A DNA stretch of 58,642 nucleotides from a virus. Shown piece by piece: positions 14,434 to 21,281 of the stretch. A program made the translations under genes and the position numbers. The notes under the pieces were generated by a model. It saw only the letters and a program-made list of their open reading frames with translations, did no database searches and was not told the origin of the DNA. The stretch covers positions 1 to 58,642 of IMG/VR virus record IMGVR_UViG_3300034683_000065; one strand, given 5' to 3'. The first letter of the stretch is position 1. Every line of letters begins with the position of its first letter.

Positions 14434-14730
14434 ATGCGTGAGTGCCTCAACACTTTCCTGTTTGGTGTCTTGGTTGTGAGCGTGGTGCTTCAACAGTTCT
14501 ACGCTTACGACAGGACGTGCACTCAGCTGCTTAGTCTGCGCACGCAGTACGATGAACTCGACAGGCGCTACGCCTGCTTGAGCAGCGCCGTTGACAACCA
14601 CATCGACGAGGTATCCTCCATCATCGAACGTGGCAAGACGGCAACCCCAGAGACGCTTCGTGTGCTGATCAACACGCTGAAGTGGAACGCTGGGTACATC
14701 GTAGACAGAACTGAAAACGCACCTGAATAG
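14434..14730 (+). CDS. Single-span membrane protein with coiled coil
   Basis: A 98-aa protein behind AAAAGGAGTCTT. An N-terminal hydrophobic segment (LFGVLVVSVVLQQFYA) is followed by a coiled-coil-like periplasmic part (LLSLRTQYDELDRRYACLSSAVDN). The topology is that of an inner-membrane spanin or Rz-like protein, but no outer-membrane lipoprotein partner lies beside it, so the role is uncertain. Confidence 0.65.
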   Translation: MRECLNTFLFGVLVVSVVLQQFYAYDRTCTQLLSLRTQYDELDRRYACLSSAVDNHIDEVSSIIERGKTATPETLRVLINTLKWNAGYIVDRTENAPE

Positions 14731-14741
14731 GTGTTGTCACA

Positions 14742-15413
14742 GGTGGGGCGATAGCTTCTGCTGTCGTCCTACCCATTGGCAACGCGTGCTCACTTGCTGT
14801 AAAGCACACGTGCTGTGTGGAATTACTATTAGCCAGGCAGGGAAACCTGTACACGTCTGCACCAAGAGGGTCTGGTCAAGTGGCTACCAGCTTGGACAGT
14901 TTCGCTAAAGCTAAGCGGGGCTGCCGCCAAGGTAACAGCACTATAAACTCAACAGGTGTAGAGGTAGGGGAAGGCACCCAGGTGACGAAGCACAAGCGCC
15001 GCCCAGCAATAGCTTAGCCGTGTTGACCGTTCGTTATTGGCGTTGGTTGACAGCTCATCGAAAACACAAAGGCTTAGTGTCGGTGAGGGGAAAGGTGAAC
15101 TCCTGTGTCCCTAAGACCGTAGGTGTGTGCGAGGAAGACTTGACACACGTAAGAACTTGATCCGCGATGCCTTTAACTGCTGCCAACCACAAGGCGAAGA
15201 GAGCTTGGTCGTTAGTTCAGAGCCAGCACAATTGGGTTAGTACTGCAAAGTATCTTCAGGAACTACGTGTTCCCTTGCACTGCGGTGCTCGGCGCACAGC
15301 TACGTTGGGACTACAATGTACCTAGTGCTCGAAGATTTTGAGGAGGGTTGCCCTCGCTTTGCCAAAGGCCAGTAGCTGGCCAGGAATCTGGGCTCGACTT
15401 GCAGGCCGCTGCA
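14742..15413 (+). ncRNA. Second large structured non-coding RNA candidate (about 670 nt)
   Basis: No credible gene covers this stretch. It opens with a 13-bp hairpin rich in G-U pairs (14742-14754 with 14761-14773). GNRA hairpins follow, TGCT-GTAA-AGCA (14795-14806) and CAGG-GAAA-CCTG (14838-14849), then GTCAAG/CTTGGAC, CGCT/AGCG and GCTG/CAGC (14875-14939), CAATAGC/GTTATTG (15007-15039) and GTGTGT/ACACAC (15123-15148). The 3' part has six consecutive perfect hairpins: 15259-15273, 15277-15288 (TGCG loop), 15301-15320 (one G-U), 15343-15355, 15367-15381 and 15400-15413. No terminator follows, so it may be processed from the operon message. Scale and style fit giant ornate phage RNAs; the family is not identified. 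Confidence 0.6.
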
Positions 15414-15479
15414 CAAGTTCTCACAAGTTGTCTCTTTCTATCTCACGTAAAGGTTCAAGCATCTGGAGGTGTGACTATC

Positions 15480-15932
15480 ATGGTAAGAACTCAGTTCAGG
15501 CACCACGCCCTCGGCATGTGGGTGCCGTTAATGCTCACTGCTGCCGGGCTGCTCCTTCCGCTCGTAGCGTGCCGTATGTTCGGTTGGATTTGGGTGTCGG
15601 CTCTGCCAATTACCGGAGTCATAGCCTACACATGGTGGGCATGTCGAGCCGTAGAGTTCGACTATGCTTTCCGTGCCTTGAACCGGCACGAGTACCCGCT
15701 GTATCCACCCGCAGTCTGGACAACAATGCGGTTGGTCAAACTGTACAGCGGCACGAGGAGCCGATTGTATGTGCTTGAGAAAGCTGCTGACGCTGCTCGA
15801 AGAAGAGCAGCCACCGTAACTGGCTGCGTTGAGACGTTAGCCTTGGAAGCAGGATACAAACGGATGACCGGTCTTGACTGGCTCAAGGCCCAGTTCATTC
15901 CTGCACACCAAGACATAAACGCTCAACGATAG
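15480..15932 (+). CDS. Membrane protein, two spans
   Basis: A 150-aa protein starting at ATG 15480 behind TGGAGGTG. Longer frames run back into the structured RNA and are rejected. Two hydrophobic segments (about 12-32 and 36-54) form a hairpin in the membrane, followed by a basic cytoplasmic helix. Function unknown; inner-membrane modification or exclusion is possible. Confidence 0.7.
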   Translation: MVRTQFRHHALGMWVPLMLTAAGLLLPLVACRMFGWIWVSALPITGVIAYTWWACRAVEFDYAFRALNRHEYPLYPPAVWTTMRLVKLYSGTRSRLYVLEKAADAARRRAATVTGCVETLALEAGYKRMTGLDWLKAQFIPAHQDINAQR

Positions 15933-15947
15933 GAACTTTCAACAGAG

Positions 15948-15979
15948 CTGGGAACCGAGGGCACTTGGTTCCCAGTTTT
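15948..15979 (+). terminator. Intergenic terminator hairpin
   Basis: CTGGGAACCGAG (15948-15959) pairs with CTTGGTTCCCAG (15964-15975) over 12 bp with one G-U and is followed by TTTT. Confidence 0.75.
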
Positions 15980-15996
15980 ACATGGAGGTTGCGACC

Positions 15997-16212
15997 GTGA
16001 GCGAAATCATCTGCCCTAAAGATAAGCACGTCTTCACGTCAATCGACGACGTGGAGTTGTGCTGCTGCCCTGCGCCACACGCCCGGTGCCCTAAGAACTG
16101 TATACTCACACATAAAGGAGGCCTTGCTGATGTCTTGGTTGTCGGTAACGATTGTAGCTTTGGTGTCTATTCTGATCCTTGTAGTGGCAAGCTACGTGTG
16201 GATGAAGATTGA
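15997..16212 (+). CDS. Cys-rich small protein (zinc binding likely)
   Basis: A 71-aa frame from GTG 15997, chosen because GGAGGT precedes it by 7 bp; the ATG at 15982 is part of that ribosome site. It has CCCPAPHARCPKNC and two later Cys. The last 28 codons overlap the next gene out of frame, and a stop codon just before that gene's ribosome site is off by one base, so the true C-terminus may be near position 16110. Confidence 0.5.
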   Translation: MSEIICPKDKHVFTSIDDVELCCCPAPHARCPKNCILTHKGGLADVLVVGNDCSFGVYSDPCSGKLRVDED

Positions 16213-16342
16213 CGCCGTGATCGAAAGAAGGCGGTACATGGTTGGCCCGTTCAAGACTCTTGGCATGGGCAGCCTCAGCACAGCGGGTCGTCTTGTCACG
16301 AAGCCTGTGTTCAAAGTCTACGTTTGGTGGCACAAGTTGTAA
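16130..16342 (+). CDS. Small single-span membrane protein
   Basis: A 70-aa protein behind AAAGGAGG. One strong hydrophobic segment (LSVTIVALVSILILVVASYVW) is followed by a basic, aromatic C-terminal part. Probably an inner-membrane protein with a cytoplasmic tail. Function unknown. Confidence 0.7.
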   Translation: MSWLSVTIVALVSILILVVASYVWMKIDAVIERRRYMVGPFKTLGMGSLSTAGRLVTKPVFKVYVWWHKL

Positions 16343-16362
16343 GCTGCCTCGGAGGGAACGAC

Positions 16363-16578
16363 ATGCCTGAAATCGTAATGGAAATAATGCGCGGGACAGC
16401 TACTCTTGGGGGTATCAAGTGCCCCAACTGCGGCAACAAGTGCTTCGGTGTCATCACCCGTACACTGGAATTTGGTACCAGTTATTTCTTACGGTGTTCG
16501 TGTGGTGTGTCTGGCCCCCGCGGCACTGACAGACGAGAAGCAGTCGAAAAATTTAAATCAACATTTGGCCCCCGCTAG
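16363..16578 (+). CDS. Lar-like zinc-ribbon protein (possible restriction alleviation)
   Basis: A 71-aa protein starting behind GGAGGGAAC. The pattern CPNCG, a mid strand, then C-x-C-G and the tail REAVEKFKSTFG matches the Lar family plan (C-P-x-C-G ... C-x-x-C-G ... EAI-x-x-W). Rac-prophage Lar relieves type I restriction by acting on EcoKI. The second pair here is CSC, and the usual Trp near the end is Phe. The function is inferred from this short pattern only. Confidence 0.55.
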   Translation: MPEIVMEIMRGTATLGGIKCPNCGNKCFGVITRTLEFGTSYFLRCSCGVSGPRGTDRREAVEKFKSTFGPR

Positions 16579-16589
16579 TAGGTGCATTA

Positions 16590-16740
16590 GTTGTGTCAAG
16601 CATCACTGTAACAAGGCACACTATCCAAGACACACCCTTGCTTTTAGCACAACCAGTCTTATCTTCACTGGTTAGTGCTGAGCACTGTACGTATTCACTG
16701 TGTGTTTTGCGTAGCGTGCCTTGATGTTTCACGACACAGC
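16590..16740 (+). ncRNA. Four-helix nested hairpin RNA (151 nt)
   Basis: Four helices nest in order: GTTGTGTC/GACACAGC (16590-16597 with 16733-16740, one G-U), CAAGGCAC/GTGCCTTG (16612-16619 with 16716-16723, perfect), AAGACACAC/GTGTGTTTT (16627-16635 with 16700-16708, one G-U) and AGCACAACCAG/CTGGTT-A-GTGCT (16646-16656 with 16668-16679, one bulge). Together they make one long irregular hairpin in a gene-free gap, with no T-run directly after. Probably a small RNA or a long 5' leader of the next gene. Confidence 0.65.
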
Positions 16741-16807
16741 TGGGTGCACAGAACACGACGGGCCAAAAACTTTGTGTCAGTAACCTGTAACAGTTAATGG
16801 AGGTAGT

Positions 16808-16993
16808 ATGAACGTGCTGAAAAAGGTGGCCGACGCCATCGAAGAACACCCCAACACGGCGTCCATCATTCTCGGTGCAGTAATCGCAGGCATTTACTGG
16901 AGATTCTGCAACAAGATTGCGACAGAAGCGGCATCGCTCGTAGTCGTCGAAAAGGCGGACAGACAGTGCATCACCTTCACCCCTAAGCAGTAA
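16808..16993 (+). CDS. Small single-span membrane protein
   Basis: A 61-aa protein behind ATGGAGGTAGT. After a charged start (VADAIEEHPN) comes one hydrophobic segment (TASIILGAVIAGIYW), then a mixed tail with two Cys. Part of a run of tiny membrane-associated early genes. Function unknown. Confidence 0.65.
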   Translation: MNVLKKVADAIEEHPNTASIILGAVIAGIYWRFCNKIATEAASLVVVEKADRQCITFTPKQ

Positions 16994-17001
16994 CCTCGAC
17001 A

Positions 17002-17033
17002 CAGGCAGCGGAGCACCAACGCTTCGCTGTCTG
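17002..17033 (+). terminator. Intergenic hairpin
   Basis: CAGGCAGCGGAGC (17002-17014) pairs with GCTTCGCTGTCTG (17021-17033) over 13 bp, with two G-U pairs, around the loop ACCAAC. There is no T-run. Confidence 0.6.
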
Positions 17034-17127
17034 CATCGGGAGTCCTGCCCCACAGTTAATGTAGGCTAAGCAACTTCCCAACGTACAACCTGTAACCCCG
17101 ACCAAGTTCGGGACATAGGAGCTTACC

Positions 17128-17304
17128 ATGCCCAGCTTTTTCCGCAAGCCCACCATGGGCGAGATCATCGCAGCCGCCATCGGCGCCGCCGTCGTAGCGG
17201 CTTTCTACAACAAGGACAACATCATGTCCGCCCTGCCCAGCTCCAAGCCTGACGCAGCCATCGACGCCGGCGACGTTGTTGTCGACGTCACCCCGCAGCA
17301 GTAG
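17128..17304 (+). CDS. Small single-span membrane protein
   Basis: A 58-aa protein (ATG 17128, TAGGAGC upstream). It has a hydrophobic segment GEIIAAAIGAAVVAAFY and then an acidic tail ending VVVDVTPQQ, similar in layout and ending to the previous gene (TFTPKQ). The two may be diverged duplicates. Confidence 0.65.
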   Translation: MPSFFRKPTMGEIIAAAIGAAVVAAFYNKDNIMSALPSSKPDAAIDAGDVVVDVTPQQ

Positions 17305-17313
17305 CCTGCTTCG

Positions 17314-17343
17314 GTGACCGGAAGGGCAGGACTTCCGAGTCAC
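17314..17343 (+). terminator. Intergenic hairpin
   Basis: GTGAC-CGGAAG (17314-17324) pairs with CTTCCG-A-GTCAC (17332-17343): 11 bp with one bulge, around a 7-nt loop. There is no T-run. Confidence 0.55.
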
Positions 17344-17377
17344 TGTAAACGCTACCCTCTCACACAAAGGAGGACTC

Positions 17378-17791
17378 GTGCACCTTCGACGCGTAACAGC
17401 AAATGACCACCACGTCGTAGAATCTCTGCTGGGTATATGTGGACTGACAACAGCAGTGCACTGGCACGACGAAGACAGGGGGATCATTGCCGAGGCGTTC
17501 AAGACCAGCGGCGTAAGAAACGTAGGCTGTCTGCTGTACATACCTCAAGTAAAGGCTGTGCAGCTGACGTGCCTGTGTGTCATTCCGTCGTACCAGAACC
17601 TCGGCGTTGCAAAAGAACTCTTCAATGTCTTCGTCAGCACGCTGCCTACTGACATCGTTCACGTACGGGCACTCGCCCGACAGGGCAGAGGAGACGAACG
17701 GTTGCTCGAAAAGCTGGGCTTCAAGATGCGCGAATTCACACTGCGCTCAGGGTCTGGTGTGGAATTGCGTCCTTATGTACTCAACCTGTAA
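17378..17791 (+). CDS. GNAT-family N-acetyltransferase
   Basis: A 137-aa protein starting at GTG behind AAAGGAGGACTC. The acetyl-CoA-binding motif A is seen in LTCLCVIPSYQNLGVAKELFNVFVS: a strand, V-x-P-x-Y-Q-x-x-G-x-A/G, then a helix. The late GFKMREFTL strand also fits the GNAT fold. Such enzymes acetylate a protein N-terminus, a lysine or a small molecule; the substrate cannot be told. An early-expressed phage acetyltransferase could modify host RNA polymerase or a defence protein (inference). Confidence 0.8.
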   Translation: MHLRRVTANDHHVVESLLGICGLTTAVHWHDEDRGIIAEAFKTSGVRNVGCLLYIPQVKAVQLTCLCVIPSYQNLGVAKELFNVFVSTLPTDIVHVRALARQGRGDERLLEKLGFKMREFTLRSGSGVELRPYVLNL

Positions 17792-17814
17792 CTCACAAGA
17801 TGAAAGGAGCTCAC

Positions 17815-18309
17815 ATGTCCGGTGATCAGAATCAGCAGAACCAGCAGAACCAGAACAAGCAGAAGGGCGGTGGTGGCGGTACCCAAGTGGGTATCACTCT
17901 CAACCGCAACATGCAGGCTGGCAACAACCTGCGTGACACCGTGCACACCGTGGTCTCGGAAGCCGTCGGGTACATCGCCGCTGCCGTTGTCACCACCGTG
18001 GTGTACGAAGCCATGAAGCAGTGCTTCGGTGGTTTCTTTTCGGGCGGCAACAGCAACAAGCCTGCGCTTCCCAGCCCCGGGCAGGCTGCCTACGCTCTGT
18101 CCAACGGCGATCCCAACCAGATCAAGTCGCTCATCGCCCGCAACCCCAAGCTGCTGGACGCCGCACGTGAAGCGGTCGCACAGCAGGAACAGCAGGCCAG
18201 CGGCAATCCGGCCCCCGTTCAGGAGGCGGTGACCCAGCCCGACCAGCCCAAGCCCGACAAGGAGCAGTCCTCCAAGGGCAACTCCGGCAAGGGCGACAAG
18301 AACAAGTAG
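17815..18309 (+). CDS. Early protein with hydrophobic helix and disordered tail
   Basis: A 164-aa protein behind AAAGGAGC. A Gln/Asn/Lys-rich head (residues 1-20) leads to a hydrophobic helix (AVGYIAAAVVTTVVYEAMKQ), a short folded part, and a long disordered Pro/Gln/Lys tail. High-GC codon use indicates strong expression. It resembles the other helical Ala/Val-rich early proteins in style. Function unknown. Confidence 0.7.
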   Translation: MSGDQNQQNQQNQNKQKGGGGGTQVGITLNRNMQAGNNLRDTVHTVVSEAVGYIAAAVVTTVVYEAMKQCFGGFFSGGNSNKPALPSPGQAAYALSNGDPNQIKSLIARNPKLLDAAREAVAQQEQQASGNPAPVQEAVTQPDQPKPDKEQSSKGNSGKGDKNK

Positions 18310-18326
18310 CACACGCTGCCAACAAC

Positions 18327-18356
18327 AAGGGCGGGGTCGAAAGGCTCCGCCCTTTT
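18327..18356 (+). terminator. Intrinsic terminator
   Basis: AAGGGCGGGGTC (18327-18338) pairs with GCTCCGCCCTT (18344-18354) and is followed by TT; a GC-rich stem with a G-U pair and a GAAA-type loop. Confidence 0.8.
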
Positions 18357-18374
18357 CTGCTAAAAGGAATGCGA

Positions 18375-18614
18375 ATGCCTGTCCTCTCGACGCAGCAGCT
18401 TGACGCTCTTGCAAAGATAGTGCGTGAAGAAAAGCTTCGTGGTGAGCACCCGAGGTATCAAGGCCACGTGCTTGACTTGCTTGAGACCATCAAGTTTGTG
18501 AAGAAAGAAAAGAAGAAGTGGCAGCGCCTTGCCCAAGCTCGCGGCGAAGCGTTGCTGACGATCAAGTACAACACGAACAAGTCTACGCTACAACTTGACA
18601 AGAAAGGCAAGTAG
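18375..18614 (+). CDS. Small coiled-coil protein
   Basis: A 79-aa protein. ATG 18375 is chosen over the in-frame ATG at 18369 because AAAAGG sits only 1-2 bp from the latter. The sequence is a charged helix (LAKIVREEKLRGE and FVKKEKKKWQRLAQARGEALL), probably coiled coil and nucleic-acid binding by charge. Function unknown. Confidence 0.65.
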   Translation: MPVLSTQQLDALAKIVREEKLRGEHPRYQGHVLDLLETIKFVKKEKKKWQRLAQARGEALLTIKYNTNKSTLQLDKKGK

Positions 18615-18621
18615 CTAGGCA

Positions 18622-18763
18622 GGGGAGTTTCGGCTCCCCACACAAGCTTGGCGCCACGTGTGCTAGGCTTCTGTGGGTACCCGACACGTCGCTGTACCTG
18701 TGTAGTACAGAAGTAATGCCTCACGACACCCTCGACAACGCACAGAACAGGGTGTTTAAGGCA
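18622..18763 (+). ncRNA. Structured intergenic RNA element
   Basis: In the 237-bp gap before the next gene, GGGGAG/CTCCCC (18622-18639), CTGTAC/GTACAG (18692-18710, 7-nt loop) and ACACCCT/AGGGTGT (18726-18755), closed by TGCCT/AGGCA (18717-18721 with 18759-18763), form in a row. It may be a small RNA or the 5' leader of the next gene. Confidence 0.45.
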
Positions 18764-18851
18764 CGAAAATGTAAAACACGACCTGAGGTATAGGCCAAGA
18801 GTAATCGAGGCTTAGAATCGAAAATCTCTAACGCCCTAAAAGGAGCACACT

Positions 18852-19313
18852 ATGTTCAAGAATACCTCTTCTCTCTCCCAGATTGTCAAGCGTGGCGACA
18901 TCTTCCAGCTCAACAACTCCAAGCGTGGTACCCACGACGGTGAGTTCTACCAGCTCGTTCGAGTCGCTGCTGATGCTCCCGGTGCGGTTGACACCCTGTC
19001 GGGCAAGCCTGTTGGTGGACGGGTTGACTTGTACAATCTGGTGAACGTCAGCACTGGCAAGACCCGGGTCTCCGATCCGGCACGCCTCTTCAAGGTTTCT
19101 TCCGGCGGCAACGTCTACCTGCACACTCTGAACCGCCACTTCCAGCTCGATCTGAAGCGCGTCACTGACGTGCCCACCATCGCCGCTGACGTGGAACGTT
19201 CGATCCGTGCTCGTATGCCCAAGCCTGTCGCGAAGCCCAGTGCTGAAGCTCTTCTTTGCGCGGTAGCCGACGCTCTCGGCTACACCGTCTGCCGTTCGGC
19301 TTACGGTTTCTAA
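18852..19313 (+). CDS. Early protein, unknown
   Basis: A 153-aa soluble protein behind AAAAGGAGC. The N-terminal half is beta-rich and may form a small barrel (GDIFQLNNSK, GEFYQLVRV, VDLYNLVNVSTGKTRV); the C-terminal third is helical with a Pro-rich linker. No family recognised. A strong terminator follows. Confidence 0.7.
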   Translation: MFKNTSSLSQIVKRGDIFQLNNSKRGTHDGEFYQLVRVAADAPGAVDTLSGKPVGGRVDLYNLVNVSTGKTRVSDPARLFKVSSGGNVYLHTLNRHFQLDLKRVTDVPTIAADVERSIRARMPKPVAKPSAEALLCAVADALGYTVCRSAYGF

Positions 19314-19334
19314 TTCCAAAAAAGGTCAAAGGTT

Positions 19335-19378
19335 CAAGGGGTGTTACGCTCTTCTGAGGGTACACCCCTTGTCTTTTT
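19335..19378 (+). terminator. Intrinsic terminator closing the early small-gene region
   Basis: CAAGGGGTGT (19335-19344) pairs with ACACCCCTTG (19362-19371), a perfect 10-bp stem, followed by TCTTTTT. Confidence 0.9.
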
Positions 19379-19477
19379 AGGACGGCTAGTCGGTCCGCGA
19401 GAACAAAGCTACCGACGTAGTACCTTATACTTCTGGTGCAGGCTACCAAACCCACCAAGAAAAGGAAGGTTAGTGAC

Positions 19478-21280
19478 ATGACGAGAACGTACGAAGAACA
19501 GCAGGCACTTGTGCCCACATTGTTTAGCGACAGTTCGCAATTGCGTTTGAGAGACCGGACCGACGGTATCGACGCAATTATCAACCTGCACGAAGCCAAC
19601 AAGGCTCCGCTCATGCAGATGCTCGGCTTCACAGAGCGGCCGTGGAAGTTCACAGCACAGGGCGGACCACAGTTCGCCGTGGTGCACTTCCCCATATCCA
19701 CCCAAGCCATCAAGGCTGCGCTGCCTGACGACTTTAAGGAGACCATAGGGGATAACCTTGCACAAGTGCTTGCTGACAACAACCTCAAAGTTGGTAAGCA
19801 CGAATACAAGGTCAGCCGATACTTGATTCAACGGCTTGAGCACATCAGGCACTCGGACATCAGAGCTTACAAAAGCATCGTAAGCATGATGCACCGGGCT
19901 CTCACGTCCGAGTTGAAATACAAAGGCTATCTCACTGCCTCTGCTGAAAAGGGTGTGATAGATCTCTTTGTGCAGTCGTTCTTCTCAGAGTACAAGGCAT
20001 CAGCCACAGGGCAGCGCCTTGAGATTTCGTTTGAGTTGGACGACATTCTCGACGCAGGGTTGTCGAACCACGGGTGGGGCAGCTGCTTCAAGTGGGGAGG
20101 AATCAACGAGCGAGGATCGTTGTACGTTGCCACAGCCGCAAAGGGTGGGGTTATCCGCAACTACGGAGCAAAGGGCCAGCTTATCGGGCGTGCGTGGATA
20201 TACATAGCAGACGACGAGAAGTCCATTCACATCTTGAAGCCGTACGGATTCTTGCCCAACAACTTGCTGCTCACTGCTGGTAAGTTTCTGGCCAACAAGT
20301 TGTCTCCGAACAACCTCTGGGTGCCTGGCCTGGACATAAGCGCAGATGTCAACAGCAGCACCTTTTCGTACCTTCCGTCAGATGTGTGCGCGCTTCTTCC
20401 GAATGGCTCCGCTGCCGCACAGATGCGGTGCAAGGGTGTGGATCTCGCCGGTTGGTACACCGACCCGTGTTCTCTCCGTCTGTACCGGGACGACTTCTTC
20501 GTCGGCTGCTCTCTTCTTGTTACGCTGACAAGACCACCGTGTGCTTTCTGTGGCAACGATCACTCCGGTAGTGCAACCATCTGCCGCAGCTGCAGATCAA
20601 GCAGGTTTGTCTCCTGTTCTGCGTGTGGCAACAGAGTACACAAAGAAATGGCACAGCTGTTCGGGAATACCCTGTACCTGTGCAAGGATTGCTCCGACGC
20701 AGGAGTAACACTGTGTGTAGACTGCGGCAGAAGGATAGGGCCTGGCAGCAAACGGGGCGACAGAGGCCGCTGTTTCGAGTGCAGCTCTGCCCGCACGTGT
20801 TCCTTGTGTGGCTCAACGTCGAACGTCTCCCGTGTTAGCGGATATCCTGTGTGTGCTGAATGTCTTGCCGCATGTGATGCGTCCACGTGCTACGTGTGCG
20901 GCGCTGACTTTAACTCCAACACACAAGGCGCCACCGTCGGGCAACGACGCATCTGCAAAGAGTGCGCAACGGTTGTGTGTGACAAGCGCTTTGTCGATCG
21001 GGTTATCCCACTTGTCAAGCGAGCGGCAGACGTAGACGGAAAACTCATGCGTGCAGTTGAGCTGTCACTCAAGCTGCAACACAAGGAGCTTGACGTTAAG
21101 TTCGTGAAGAAGGTTGACAGCGACACGTACTCGCGTGTGGTACTTCCGACGGTCGGCAGCAAAGTCAAGAAGTCCACACACTGGTCGCCCAAAAGCATGC
21201 CAGGATTCACCAGCCTGAAGCCGTCGCCGCAACTCACCAGGTTCTGCTACCACACCAACCTTTTCCGCGGGAGGCGCTAA
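19478..21280 (+). CDS. 600-aa protein with five zinc-ribbon modules
   Basis: Starts at ATG 19478 behind AAAGGAAGG. Residues 1-360 form an unrecognised globular part, including SCFKWGG and a strand pair ending GRAWIYI. Residues 365-530 hold five CxxC-pair modules in series (CAFC/CRSC, CSAC/CKDC, CVDC/CFEC, CSLC/CAEC, CYVC/CKEC), each fit to bind one zinc. The C-terminal 80 residues are helical and basic. The array suggests contact with nucleic acid or with several protein partners. The next gene also ends in zinc ribbons, so the two may work together. No family recognised. Confidence 0.75.
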   Translation: MTRTYEEQQALVPTLFSDSSQLRLRDRTDGIDAIINLHEANKAPLMQMLGFTERPWKFTAQGGPQFAVVHFPISTQAIKAALPDDFKETIGDNLAQVLADNNLKVGKHEYKVSRYLIQRLEHIRHSDIRAYKSIVSMMHRALTSELKYKGYLTASAEKGVIDLFVQSFFSEYKASATGQRLEISFELDDILDAGLSNHGWGSCFKWGGINERGSLYVATAAKGGVIRNYGAKGQLIGRAWIYIADDEKSIHILKPYGFLPNNLLLTAGKFLANKLSPNNLWVPGLDISADVNSSTFSYLPSDVCALLPNGSAAAQMRCKGVDLAGWYTDPCSLRLYRDDFFVGCSLLVTLTRPPCAFCGNDHSGSATICRSCRSSRFVSCSACGNRVHKEMAQLFGNTLYLCKDCSDAGVTLCVDCGRRIGPGSKRGDRGRCFECSSARTCSLCGSTSNVSRVSGYPVCAECLAACDASTCYVCGADFNSNTQGATVGQRRICKECATVVCDKRFVDRVIPLVKRAADVDGKLMRAVELSLKLQHKELDVKFVKKVDSDTYSRVVLPTVGSKVKKSTHWSPKSMPGFTSLKPSPQLTRFCYHTNLFRGRR

Positions 21281-21281
21281 T

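Noticed and set aside
14742-15413. Group I or II self-splicing intron
   Set aside because: The flanking genes are complete and unrelated, and no P7-like or domain V-like motif was seen.
14742-15480. tRNA genes within the structured region
   Set aside because: No cloverleaf with a TTCRA-type T-loop and CCA-like 3' end could be built.
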